A stretch of 64,000 bases of DNA from Blastomyces gilchristii SLH14081 (GCF_000003855.2 NW_003101681.1:1016786-1080785), one strand, 5' to 3'; shown: positions 34,690-45,344, numbered from the stretch's first letter. A program made the numbers and translations. The notes: generated from the letters alone by a model not told the origin.

Positions 34690-34731
34690 CAGAGTAACTA
34701 AGAATCATTATTAGTGTATAAAACTGTAAAA

Positions 34732-34977
34732 TCAGAGATAGAAATAGTTACTGAATGAACACTCACTAATCTTAGAGTTGTATATGCAATTACAACACAC
34801 ATGAAACTTCTCAGAAAGAGAGAGAGAGACATGAAGAAATACAGAAAGTAGAACACAGTGTATAAACAGCTTATTCTCACAATAACAACTCAGACAAGGT
34901 GTATAAGTCTCACACTCATAGATATAAAAGAGTACAATATTCACATTTCTGTTTCTGAAAACACAGATATTCTTCAT
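34732..34977 (-). pseudogene. X2 antisense frame b, Cys-rich
   Basis: 81 codons: ICVFRNRNVNIVLF, CETYTPCLSCYCENKLF, FHVCCNCIYNSKISEC. The Cys pattern is the same as in X1 and X3. The candidate donor GTGAGT is at 34766-34761. The overlapping frame 34880-34698 is a shadow. Confidence 0.5.
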
Positions 34978-35306
34978 CTGTACTATGAAGTCAGATAATA
35001 AATATCAGAGAATAGACTGATATAAGTTAATCATTCTGAAGATATTCATCAGAGCAGATGTATTTATAATATTGAATTTAATAGTTGTAAAAAGTTTCTT
35101 TGTATCTGTAGATATCACAACTTCATATATAACAAAACTTATAACAATTTTCTCTAGGAAAATTAGTATTAGAAGAAAAGATGAAAAAGAAAAGACTTAC
35201 ACTCTTAACACTGTTGAAGAGAGAGATAATTCTCTGATATAAATACATAATTATTTCATTATACATACTTAAAGTAAATGTAATAATCAGTATCTGTGAC
35301 TGAGCT

Positions 35307-35717
35307 TCAGATAGTTATGTTGTACACAGTCTTTATACAATAAATTATTCTAGAGATCAGTAAAAAGAGTAGAAGTGTACATACTAAGAAATATGATTCA
35401 CTAAGTCTATGCAATATCTTCTTAAAATAGAAAGAGCTGATAACAATAGCAGAAGCAGCAGAGACAGAAGAAGTAGAAGTAGCAAAAGCAGAAGTAGCAG
35501 AAGTACAGGTTGTGAGAACAGAGGTAGTGAGAGTGAGAGAATCAGATACAGAGATAAGTGTAGAAGATTGAGAAGAAGTAGCAGATAAAGAAACAGAGAG
35601 AATAGAGAGAGATATAGAAGACTCAGTTATATAGATCACAGATAATTTCTTCATTATCATATTCTTCAAGTTTTTAATCAATGATTCAATATTGAGTTTA
35701 CTATTATTAATAAACAT
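35307..35717 (-). pseudogene. X2 antisense frame a
   Basis: 136 codons: LNIESLIKNLKNMIMKKL, Ser/Thr/Ala-rich middle, hydrophobic end IYCIKTVYNITI. Compared with X1 and X3 the N-terminal MNTDTD part lies upstream of a break. An intron-like segment (donor GTAAGT, branch CTAAC, CAG; 35943-35884, 60 nt) lies further upstream on the same strand. Confidence 0.5.
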
Positions 35718-36309
35718 GAATCTGTCAACATGTGAAGATTCTATATAAATAAAAAAACAAACATATCAGTATCTGTGTTCATATAAAATCATATCAGAAA
35801 ACACAATCAGAAGCTCACTGAGAAGAAAAACAGTCAAGAGTGTATAAGAAGATGAAGAAGATATATTATTTATAATAATACATTCTGATAATTGTTAGAA
35901 GAAAACAAGTTCTGATTATATTTCACAATGTGTTATACTTACTACTAATAAACTGCCTGGTATAAGCACTATAATAATACTTATTGTGAAAATGAGAGAT
36001 TATCACCAGAAACATATACAATGTAATAGATAAATGAATAGAAGATGTTAAACAGAAGAAGAAGCAGAAATCTTAAATAGAATAATAATATTCAATGATG
36101 ATAATAATGAAGAAGATAATTAAAGAATGAAAAAAGTTAGTGAATAAGTAATGTAATATGATGAAAGTTTCTTTATAAGAGTGTACACAGAATACTAGCT
36201 GAATCAGAGATAGACTATATAATTACAAACACTAGTAGCACACTAATCTGCATAAAGCTAGAGTGTATATTATAGTCACATGAGTGTGACTGAATCTGAT
36301 AAGAGAGAA

Positions 36310-36476
36310 TGTGATTTAAAAGAATGTACAATCACTGAATAATAACACAGTAACTTCTGAACATGCTTACAAATGTAAAGAGGCCATAGCGGCCACTAAT
36401 TAATTTAGTATAATATATATAAGAAGCCGGCGTACGCCTGTAATCGTACGCTGGCTCAAACAATCTTTGAATTACA
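36310..36476 (+). repeat. X2 3' LTR
   Basis: 167 bp. The hairpin (36426-36455) keeps all CpGs; the left half is fully decayed (cacagtaacttctg for gcggccgcttccg). MITE 1's duplication overlaps its last two bases. Confidence 0.93.
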
Positions 36477-36482
36477 GATGAG

Positions 36483-36989
36483 TAGACTGACCATGTGACT
36501 ATGTCTGAAACCAGGACCAGATTTTTTGATAGTCTCATTATCAATTCAACTGATTTCATTACATGATTTTAACATTAGATAGTAGTCTCATACTGTCTCA
36601 GTGAGACTTACTGTCTACTCTTGTCACATTTTTCAAATGAGATTGTAATTTTCACTTCTTAATTTAAATTATTTTTGTTGTTTTAAATGACTTTAAATCT
36701 CATTTGAGTATTATCAAAAAGTGTTACTTTTAAAAAAATTAAAAATAGTCTAAAAGAAAACCTTAAAATGTCTAAAAATAGTAACTTTATGCTAAGAATG
36801 GAACTAAATGAGATTAAATGAGACCACTTTCTCATTTTTTTCAAGTCATGATTTCATTTTAAGATCTCATATATAGTCACTTTGCATGTTTTTTTAATTA
36901 CTAGTCCCAGCGGGATTCACGCCAAGAAATGTATGAGATCAGATCAAATGAGACTAAATATGAAATTCATGGTTCTGGCGGCCAGTCTA
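36483..36989 (+). mobile_element. MITE 1, hAT-like
   Basis: 507 bp, starting tagactgaccatgtg and ending ggccagtcta, so the ends are inverted for about 10 bp. Flanked by a perfect 8-bp duplication cagatgag (36475-36482, 36990-36997). Because that duplication spans the X2/LINE junction, it inserted after X2. No coding capacity. Confidence 0.93.
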
Positions 36990-37618
36990 CAGATGAGAAT
37001 ATTTTCTTTTTATATTTAATTAAATAAGATTTTCACTTGAGTTTTGTTTCAAATCTTGAATAATGTATACTCTTCTTTTGTTTCTACCAGCTTTTATTTT
37101 ACTTATTTAAACAAGATTCTTTTATCTTTCTTCTTATAAAAGATCAGAACACTGTTTTTTGAATAGATCTGCTTAATTCTGAACTCTTTTTTATAGCTAA
37201 ATCAGTCAATTCATTATCATAAATATTCATATAAGCAGAAACTTAGTGCAGATGAATTATCAGTTTTAATATTCTTCTCTTTTGAATTTTTATAACAGAA
37301 TTTAAAATCAGTTCAAGATTCATTTGATCATTATAAATCTGTCAATTTCTAAGTTATTTTAAAGTAGCTTAACTATCAGAGAATATTCATATCTCTTTTA
37401 AACTAGTTTCTCTTTTATAATATTTTATTTCAATAAGTTTGAAAGCTTTTACTATTGTAAATAGTTCAGTATCAAAGACTTCAGATTCACAGTCTAAATT
37501 TCAGAAACCTGAACTAAAATTGATATTATCTTCAGTATAAGTAATATCCGCATCTAATCTGTTCAAATTCTCATTTTTTGAGTCATCTGAGTAAATCAGA
37601 ATAGAGTCTTTTATATTA

Positions 37619-37839
37619 TTATTATTATTATTATTCTTCAATTATAGATGTATGCAGTCAGAGACTATGACATCTATCTGAGAACTTTTAGTTCTCAGAG
37701 TTTTTCCTATATCTGTAAAGTTAACTATTATACATTCATCAATTTCAGATAGGCAAAATCAGAAAATTCCAGCCCAGAATACAAAAACTGTTTACAAATT
37801 GCAGTGTTTTAACATCGTCTCATACTTTGAAACCATTTG
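37619..37839 (-). mobile_element. 5'-truncated LINE 3' end inserted in LINE B
   Basis: 221 bp of LINE 3' UTR with its (AAT)n tail at the left end. A 16-bp target duplication, agagtcttttatatta, flanks it (37603-37618, 37840-37855). The uninterrupted site is seen in LINE D (46650-46670) and LINE C (60220-60235). Confidence 0.93.
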
Positions 37840-37928
37840 AGAGTCTTTTATATTAATTGTAGAGATTTTTTTCAAATACTGTTTATATTCTCTCTCTTTA
37901 GATAGTTCACTAATTTACAAGTCTATGA

Positions 37929-39015
37929 AGGCCTGGTGACGTAGTGATTAACTACAATATTATAAAGTCTCAATTGACGGCCTTTCTCTCAGAGAATGAA
38001 TGCTAAGAGAGAGTAGATTCAAACTCTGTGAGAGTTATCTTAATCACAGCTTTCACTGTTAAGTTATAAAATAGTATCAGAGACTCTCAGATACACTATA
38101 GTGAATTATCATCACACTTAAGATATTTATCTCAGAGATTCTCAGGCACTAATTCTCACTGATCTTAGAATTAACAGCTCTTCAGATACTTTAAGTTAGA
38201 TTAGTACTAGAGTGATTAAGATCTAAAATATCTGCAGAATAGTGAATCATTATTAAGCTTAAGTGATTAGATCTCATCTCTCTCACTCTAAACACTTACT
38301 TCTGAGAAATTGAAATTTAAAAACTATCTGATTAGAATACTCTGAGCCTAGTAAGAATCTAGATGAGATAAGATCTAGATGCTTTTAATAGATGATTAGT
38401 GTAAGCAAGACTGTGACAGCTAATTGATAGACTGAAATACTGAGATTAACAGTTAGAAGATTAGAGACTTAACTAGAATTAAGTAGCTCTGATGTTATTC
38501 TTAGTAAGAATCTCACTTATGAATAAGCTAGTTACAGAAGCTAGCTGAGCAGCAGCTTTTTAAAGAGAATGATAATCTCTGAAGCAGGCTTGAGAGAACA
38601 GAAACAGCAGTCAGTTATATAGAGTGTTAAAATATGTATATAGCTTAACATGTTATCTGCAGAGATCTTATTCTGTAGATTTTTATTTTATTATAGTCTT
38701 TCTTTACTTTACTTTTCTCTCTGTTCTTTTCTATCTATTTAGTTAATATGTTTATCTTTAAGACTTTGTTCTCTTTTCGTTTGTCATGATATTTTCAAAT
38801 GATTTCAAAGTATCAGAAGATGTTAAAATACTGCAATTTATAAAGAGATTTTATATTCTGAGCTGAAATTTTCTGATTTTACATATTTGAAATTGATAAA
38901 TGTATAATAGTTGACTTTATAGATATTAGAAAACCTCTGAGAACTAAAAGTTTTCAGATAGATATTATAGTCTCTGACTGTATATATCTATTATTAAAGA
39001 ATAATAATAATAATA
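37929..39015 (+). mobile_element. SINE II, 1.09 kb, tRNA-like head and LINE-derived 3' end
   Basis: Begins with a tRNA-like head (ggcctggtgacgtagtgatt; box B-like gattcaaact at 38024-38033) and ends in (AAT)n at about 39000-39015. The last 335 bp or so (from about 38680) match the LINE 3' UTR (41678-42010 minus; 45141-45344 plus 59472-59666). Flanked by a 12-bp duplication acaagtctatga (37917-37928, 39016-39027). Empty sites are at 46722-46732 and 60293-60303. The middle 38050-38670 is unique in the window and has no ORF. Confidence 0.88.
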
Positions 39016-39545
39016 ACAAGTCTATGAGAGATTTCAGCTTTTCTCTTCAGAGACATATCTTCTCATAATCAATTTTCTCAACATTTAATAAAGAAAATTG
39101 ATTTTTAATCAGTGAATATAGTCTGTATAGTTGAGAGAGCATTTTCTTTGAAAAATCACTTTTATTTTAATCAAGAAATTTATTTTAATTCAGTTCATTT
39201 CCTGAGTTGATTGATGAAAATGAAGAAGAAACTCTTTGTTTGATTATATAGTTTAAGCTCATCTTTATAACTCTCAGAGTATAGTTCATACAGGCCTTTT
39301 CAAATCTAATAGTAGAAAGAGAAATTGATGCTTCAATTTTCATTTCTTTAATAGAAGATGATTTGAATACTCTCAGAATTCTTCTCAAAGCTCTGTTTTA
39401 CAGACTTTGAAAAAGTTCAGTGAAATTTCCTTGATTATTTCATTAAACTTGAACTTCATAATCAGCTACTGAGATAATACAGGCTATGTATAACTGTCTT
39501 ATAGCCTGGAAGAATAGATCTCTCTCTGTATTTAATAGTCTGACT

Positions 39546-40051
39546 TAGACTGACCGTGTGACCGTGTCTGGAACCAGGACCAGATTTTTTGATAGTCTCA
39601 TTATCAATTCGACCGCTCCCATTACACGGTTTTAACATTAGATAGTGGTCTCATACTGTCTCAGTGAGACTTACTGTCTACTCTTGTCACATTTTTCAAA
39701 TGAGACCATAATTTCCACTTCTCAATTTAAATTATTTTTATTGCTTTAAATGATTTTAAATCTCATTTAAGTGTTAACAAAAAGCATTACTTTTTAAAAA
39801 ATTAAAAATAGTCTAAAAAAAACCTTAAAATATCTAAAAATAGTAACTTTATGCTAAGAATGAGACTAAATGAAATCAAATGAGATCACTTTCTCATTTT
39901 TTTCAAGTCATGATTTCATTTTAAGATCTCATATACAGTCACTTTGCATGTTTTTTTAATGACTAGTCTCAGCGGCATTCATGCCAAGAAATGTATGAGA
40001 CCAGACTAAATGAAATCAAATGTGAAATTCATGGTCCCGGCGGCCAGTCTA
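39546..40051 (+). mobile_element. MITE 2, hAT-like
   Basis: 506 bp, tagactgaccgtgtg...ggccagtcta, with an 8-bp duplication gtctgact (39538-39545, 40052-40059). It retains CpGs at both ends. About 90% similar to the other four copies by eye. Confidence 0.94.
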
Positions 40052-40059
40052 GTCTGACT

Positions 40060-41328
40060 ACGGGTGCTAGTCATCTGCAGAATGCATCTTAAGCTAATTA
40101 CATTTAATTCTCTATAATTAACTGATCACTGCGTCCGTTCTCTCAGACCAGTTACTAATTTCCAGAGATGTTATTTAGTGACTGCTACTGCTCACTTAGT
40201 AATGTACACATCAAGCTTTCCGTTGCTGATCTCAGCATCATTAGATGTCTATAGGCCTATTAATCAGCTGTTGTGACCTCACTCTGTATTAGAGACTAAT
40301 TATAGACTTGATTAGGCTGAGTGTCAAAATTATAAATTTCATATTTGATCTCATTTGATCTGATTTCATACATTTCTTGGTGTGAATCCTGCTGAGACTA
40401 ATCAACAAAAAAATATACAAAGTAACTATTAATCAGATCTCAAAATGAGATCATGACTTAGAAAAAATAAGAAAGTGATTTCATTTGATCTCATTTAGTC
40501 TGACTCTTGACATAAAGTTACTATTTTTAGACATTTTAAGGTTTTTTTTAGACTATTTTTAATTTTTTAAAAAGTAACACTTTTTGATAACACTTAAATG
40601 AGATTTAAAGTCATTTAAAGCCATAAAAAGAATTTAAATTGAGAAGTGAAAATCATGATCTCATTTGAAAAGTATGATAAGAGTAGACAGTAAGTCTCAC
40701 TGTAACAGTATAAGATTACTATCTAATCTTAAAACTGTGTAATGAGGTTAATTAAATTGATAATGAGATCATCAAATATTCTGATTCTGATATCAGACAC
40801 AGTTATACAGTTAGTCTAGACTTAATGACTGCAGTTCTCTCTGTCAGTATTAAAGCTTGATAGTAAGCTTGCAGACTCTAGCCTATCAGACTACTCTGTC
40901 TAGAGTCTAGATACATGTCTAGATCTGCTAGTCAGATGATTTTTAAAATCATTCTCTGTATTTAAGAGAAAGCTAGACTCTGATAACAGCTCTAGTTAGA
41001 AACTAGCTTAAGTATTGTATAATCACTACATTAGACTTGACTCTATATTGTTAGAGTCTTGACAGATGTATAGTAAATTAGTAAAACATTGACATCTCAT
41101 ACTGACTCTGATGAGGGTTTGCAGAATCTTGCTTAACTAGTGACTTGACTTGTAGTAGTGAGTACTACTCTGTATCAAGTCTTACTAATTAGACTCAGCC
41201 TCTATTACATGAGAGCTTTCATGAGTAAGAAGTAGCAGATGCTAGTAATAAGATTCGAACTCACACATCTCTAATATGTGTAGTCTTGATTACCAGTCTT
41301 ATTAACTGAGTTATACTGACTTCATTGC
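40060..41328 (-). mobile_element. SINE III candidate with tRNA-like head, interrupted by MITE 3
   Basis: On the minus strand this starts at 41328 with a tRNA-like piece: box A-like ATAACTCAGTTAATAAG at about 41320-41304, a hairpin arm (ACACAT/ATGTGT), and box B GAGTTCGAATC near 41260. The rest, about 760 bp without the MITE, is rich in agtct/ctagt words and has no ORF. I see no tail and no target duplication, so the 3' boundary is set only by MITE 2. Confidence 0.45.
40313..40818 (-). mobile_element. MITE 3, hAT-like, reverse orientation
   Basis: 506 bp; ends taggctga...cagttagtcta are decayed TIRs. 8-bp duplication gactt(g/a)at (40305-40312, 40819-40826). The most mutated of the five copies. 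Confidence 0.9.
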
Positions 41329-41677
41329 TTTAATAGAAGATGATTTGAATACTTCTAGAATTCTTCTCAGAGATTTGTTTTACAGACTTGAAAAGAGTTC
41401 AGGGAAATCTTTTTAATTATTTCATCAAACTTGAACTTTATAATCAGCTACTGAGATGATAAAGACTATGTATAACTATCTTATAGTCTAAAAGAATATA
41501 TCTCTCTTTATATTTAATAGTCTGATTATGCTATTTAATAGTCTTTCTATCTTGATAGTTCTTTTTTAAATATAATATTTAAAATTCAACTTAGAGTTTA
41601 ATCATACTTCTAATTATTTAATATTCAAACTAGGTTTAATCTCTTTATTCAAAAGAGTTAGACATAGTTTTTTCTCA
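41329..41677 (-). mobile_element. LINE E fragment
   Basis: About 350 bp of LINE ORF2 just after RT. Its first 205 bp repeat what LINE B already has at 39335-39540, so it is a separate copy or a duplication. It is cut at the right by the tail of LINE C. Confidence 0.8.
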
Positions 41678-42466
41678 TTATTATTATTATTATTATTCTT
41701 CAATTATAGATATATGCAGTCAGCGACTATGATATCTATCTGAAAACTTTTAGTTCTCAGAGTTTTTCTAATATCTATAAAGTTAACTATTATGCATTTA
41801 TCAATTTCAGATATGCAAATCAGAAAATTCCAGCTCAGAATATAAAAACTCTTTACAAATTGCAGTATCTTAGCATCTTCTGATACTTTGAAATTATTTA
41901 GAAATATCATGACAAAAGAAAAGAGAACAGAGTCTTAAAGAGAGACATATTAAATAAGTAGATAGAAAAGAACAGAAAAGAAAAGAAAAAGTATAATAAA
42001 GAGAGACTATAATAAAATAAAAATATTAAAAGATAGTGTATAGCTGTTTTAACAGACTATATCTGATTAATTTCCATCTCTTCATATTCAGATATTTCTG
42101 AATTTAGTCATTTTTCTATAGCTGCTTAAGTTTCTGATAGAAAGTCTATTAAGTATTTAATTTCTATCTTAGTTAAGAATAAGAATCTTATATTTAATTG
42201 ATTTAAATCATACTTCTCTTTCAATCTGACTCTGAGACTATTGTATAGTGCACAATGTATTATAAATTTATAATATACTTAGAATTTTCATTTGCATTGC
42301 AGAATGAGCATTCTATTGAATCAAATCTATTATTAAATCTTTGTATATAAGATTTGAAATAATCATATTCTAGTTTCAGCTGACTTATAGATGAGAATAT
42401 TTTCTTTTTACATTTAATTGAACAAGATTTTCAGTTGGATTTTGTTTCAAATCTTGAATAATGTAT
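41678..42466 (-). mobile_element. LINE C, 3' part with (AAT)n tail
   Basis: The end of ORF2 (CNAN, MHCVL-type Cys/His motif near 42300-42240; stop about 42055), a 375-bp 3' UTR, and the (AAT)n tail at 41678-41697. LINE D is inserted at 42466 with duplication ttgaataatgtat (42454-42466, 59667-59679). LINE C continues at 59680. The frame at 41910-41704 lies in the 3' UTR and is shared with SINE II; I do not treat it as a gene. Confidence 0.9.
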
Positions 42467-42900
42467 GGCTCAGAACCGCTCCACCACGAACTCACTTGAT
42501 TTTTCGAATATGAACCCGCCAATAGATCCATCAAAAAGCCCTCGATCATACAAGCATTTTAACCCCATCGCCGACCGCATACCCCGTGTGGTGGTGGAGC
42601 TATCCAGCCAAATGTGAACCAGACGTTGTTCGAAACTCCTGTGTGGGATTATCCCCCATTCACCCCTACCACACCACAACCCCGGGCCAAATTGCCATAC
42701 AAATTGTAAGGTGAAGAGACCTAGCCATATATGCCAATCTTCTTGATTTTGGAAGATCCCTGATCTGTAATTGTGAAGATATCTGAGAAGCAATCTTCAT
42801 GAAAACTCTGTTCATCTTTGATGTTTCAAAACATCAATGCCAAGTCCCACCCTTGTACCGCCCTTCTCAATCTGGCCCATCCCTGGCAGAAAAATACAAA
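42467..42900. other. GC-rich, unmutated 430-bp block at the LINE D 5' end
   Basis: More than ten CpGs and many CC/GG runs, against almost none on either side. A minus-strand frame without ATG spans 42793-42470 (107 codons, several Trp codons TGG intact); another begins MKIASQISSQLQIRDL at about 42811. Neither is recognised. It is either the normal LINE promoter region, spared because few copies are full length, or host sequence attached by template switching. Confidence 0.6.
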
Positions 42901-43829
42901 AAGATACCTCAGTAACAGTATTTGATAAATAATCAGTGAACAATGAGTCAACAGCATATTAACAACTATAAAATCAGTATATTTCAAGATCTGACTGAGC
43001 CTTTAATCCCTGCACAGTGAGATATATTAAATCTAGTTTTAATATCTCAATATTCAATAGATTCTGCAAGAGATTAAGAACAGCAACACTAAATTTCTAT
43101 TGAATTTGAAAATTAACTCTATATTAATATAATCATTGACAAAGTCTTCTATTTTGAGATATAAATAACCAGTTTCTTCACATCCTGCTGACAATATTTA
43201 TATTATTATATAGAAACAGACTTATATTCTTTATAATATCAAGACTCTGAAGAGAGAAAGTCTTGATAGAGAATATACAGTAGTACATATTTTAGCAGTT
43301 TCTATCTCATTCTTCTGCAGCAGTTAATACAAAAAAAGAGATCTTAGAAATAGTTTTTTACTTCTCTTGAAAAAGTAAGATGTTTTTCTCTGAATTTTCT
43401 ATAATATTCTTATAAAGAATTAAAAATAGAGTTATTTTCTATTATAATTTCATATTCTTTTAAATAAGAATTACTTTTTCAGTGACTGAAGAGCTTTTAT
43501 TAATACTTAGTTCTTTTTTACACTCTTTATTAACTGATTTGAGTTGAATACTTGTTATGTGAGAAGAATTGAATAATTTAGAATAAAATTGATTTATTTT
43601 TTATCAGTTTTACTCTCAAAAACTGTTATATTATCTGATTTAATATCAAGTAATATCATACTATTTCTCACTGTATTTCAAGAAAGAGATTGTAAAGATT
43701 TTATTGATTTATCTTTAAAATCAATTTTAGTTTATTTGATTCTCTTCAAAAATCTAACCTAGTTACTAAACTAGTGTGAAAAAAATCAGGTGTTTTATAT
43801 GTAAAAGTCTTTTATTCTTCTTTTGAAAT

Positions 43830-43966
43830 AGTCTGATCAACTTTTTCATTGAAATCAGACTTAGAATTCTCTTAATTAAAACAGTCTGATTAACTTTTCA
43901 ATTGAAAAGAGTTTAATAAATCTCTCAATTGAAACAGTCTGATCAACTTTTTATTGAGTGAGAATA
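43830..43966 (+). repeat. Tandem 5' UTR repeats of LINE D
   Basis: Three copies of an AAxAGTCTGATxAACTTTTT unit spaced about 50-60 bp, ending just before the ORF1 ATG at 43967. Repeated monomers in a LINE 5' UTR are often promoter units; here this is inference. Confidence 0.7.
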
Positions 43967-44634
43967 ATGAGTTCAAAAATACACTCAGTTGATATGAAAA
44001 AAAATGCTTTCTCAAATGCTATTTCTGAGCTTGAAATTCTAAAGAGAAGAAAGAAAGAAGAAATAGAGAAATAACAAGTTCTTGAAATACAGAAACTTGA
44101 AAAAGTAAGTAAGATTCTTGAAAAGCAGTGTCTGAATAAGATGAATGAAGAAGTTCTGTTAACTCTTTATACTCAGGCTAGACAACTACAGAAGATGATC
44201 AAGTTCAAACTTAAAATTTTAAACACAGTTCAAAAAACATTGAAAATTCCTAGTATAATTACTGACTCTTCACTTTACTCTTCTTCTTTTTCTACTTCTT
44301 CTTCTTCTTCTTTAAATTAGAAGAAAATATATGCTCAAGCAGCTGAATCTGCTGTCTTTAAATCTACTGTCTCAAAACCTGCTCAAAATTCTGAGAAAAC
44401 TGAGAAGAATACTGCTCATGCTTCTATTCATAGAAAAGTGAAGAAAAAAATGCAAAAAGAGAAAAACTTTCAAATTCTTAGAAATAGAAGACTTATTCTC
44501 AAAGTCTCAAATCAGAATATCTTGCAGAGAAATAAGCTAAACTCAAATCTCATTTTTAGAATCAGAAATGAAATTAATTAGCAGTTCTTTTCTCAATTAA
44601 TAACTGATATTAAAGTTCAAAAATCAGTTATAGC
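43967..44634 (+). pseudogene. LINE D ORF1, N-terminal half, broken
   Basis: Starts MSSKIHSVDMKKNAFSNAI at 43967, then a Lys/Glu-rich coiled-coil-like stretch (SELEILKRRKKEE), a Ser run, a KKIYAQAAESA block, and RNRRLILKVSNQN, as in other Tad ORF1 proteins. Stops replace Gln (TAA, TAG). The frame reaches the MITE 4 site at gttatagc and continues from 58966 downward on the minus strand because of the inversion. Confidence 0.85.
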
Positions 44635-45140
44635 TAGACTGACCGTGTGACCGTGTCTGGGACCAGGACCAGATTTTTTGATAGTCTCATTATCAATTCG
44701 ACTGATCCCATTACATGGTTTTAACATTAGATAGTAGTCTTATACTGTTTCAGTGAGACTTACTGTCTACTCTTATCACATTTTTCAAATGAGACCATGA
44801 TTTCCACTTCTCAATTTAAATTATTTTTATTGCTTTAAATGACTTTAAATCTCATTTGAGTGTTACCAAAAAGTGTTACTTTTTAAAAAATTAAAAATAG
44901 TCTAAAAAAAACCTTAAAATGTCTAAAAATAGTAACTTTATGCCAAGAATGAGACTAAATGAAATCAAATGAGATCACTTTCTCATTTTTTTCAAGTCAT
45001 GGTTTCATTTTGAGATCTGATATATAGTCACTTTGCATATTTTTTTAATAATTAGTCCCAGCGGAATTCACACCAAGAAATGTATAGAATCAGATTAAAT
45101 GAGACTAAATATGAAATTCATGATCTCAGTGACCAGTCTA
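44635..45140 (+). mobile_element. MITE 4, hAT-like; left inversion breakpoint
   Basis: 506 bp, tagactgaccgtgtg...gaccagtcta. Left flank gttatagc (44627-44634), right flank attttaac (45141-45148): no duplication of its own. Each flank matches a flank of MITE 5. Confidence 0.94.
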
Positions 45141-45344
45141 ATTTTAACATCTTCTGATACTTTGAAATCATTTAACAATATCATGACAAAAGAAAAGAGA
45201 ACACAGTCTTAAAGATAGACACATTAAATAGATAGATAGAAAAGAATAGAAAGAAAAAAGTAAAGTAAAGAGAGACTGTAACAAAGTAAATTATTAAAAG
45301 ATAGTATATAGCTGTTTTAACAGACTATATCTGATCAATTTCCT
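45141..45344 (-). mobile_element. LINE D 3' UTR, first part (inverted segment)
   Basis: Matches LINE C 41880-42080. The ORF2 stop lies near 45330. The remaining 3' UTR and tail are at 59472-59666 on the other strand. Confidence 0.88.

Larger units (their letters stand above)
15862..36476 (+). mobile_element. Element X2, Ty3/gypsy element with two nested insertions
   Basis: Both 167-bp LTRs are present (15862-16028, 36310-36476), with a 4-bp target duplication gatg. Excluding inserts Y (17812-23463) and Z2 (25946-about 32605), X2 is about 8.3 kb, like X3 (8329 bp). Order: LTR, about 0.4-kb leader, gag with a CCHC knuckle, PR/RT/RNase H, integrase, pol tail, antisense frames a-c, LTR. About 100 bp of integrase at the Z2 site is missing compared with X3. 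All genes are broken. Confidence 0.93.
36477..39545 (-). mobile_element. LINE B, ORF2 C-terminal half, with four insertions
   Basis: Continuation of 15757-15861. From the right it reads the region after RT (39388-39185, RRILRVFKSSSIKEMKIEAS), then RNase H (about 37600-37400: DSKNEN, EVFDTELFTIVKAFKLIE), then towards the ORF2 end at 37050-36998. Inserts are MITE 1 (36483-36989), a LINE 3'-end piece (37619-37839), SINE II (37929-39015) and, at the right edge, MITE 2. Its 5' side stops at 39545. Confidence 0.88.

Noticed and set aside
39335..41530. The 205-bp direct repeats as LTRs of a new element
   Set aside because: Both are internal LINE ORF2 sequence, lack TG...CA ends, and appear less similar to each other than to other LINE copies.
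41704..41910. A small conserved ORF in the LINE 3' end and SINE II
   Set aside because: Copies at 38780-39000 and 59480-59650 are interrupted at different places, and it lies beyond the ORF2 stop; more likely 3' UTR sequence needed for reverse transcription.
42470..42793. A 107-codon host gene in the GC-rich block
   Set aside because: No ATG start, no recognised domain, and another frame on the same strand is equally plausible. Recorded as a GC-rich block instead.
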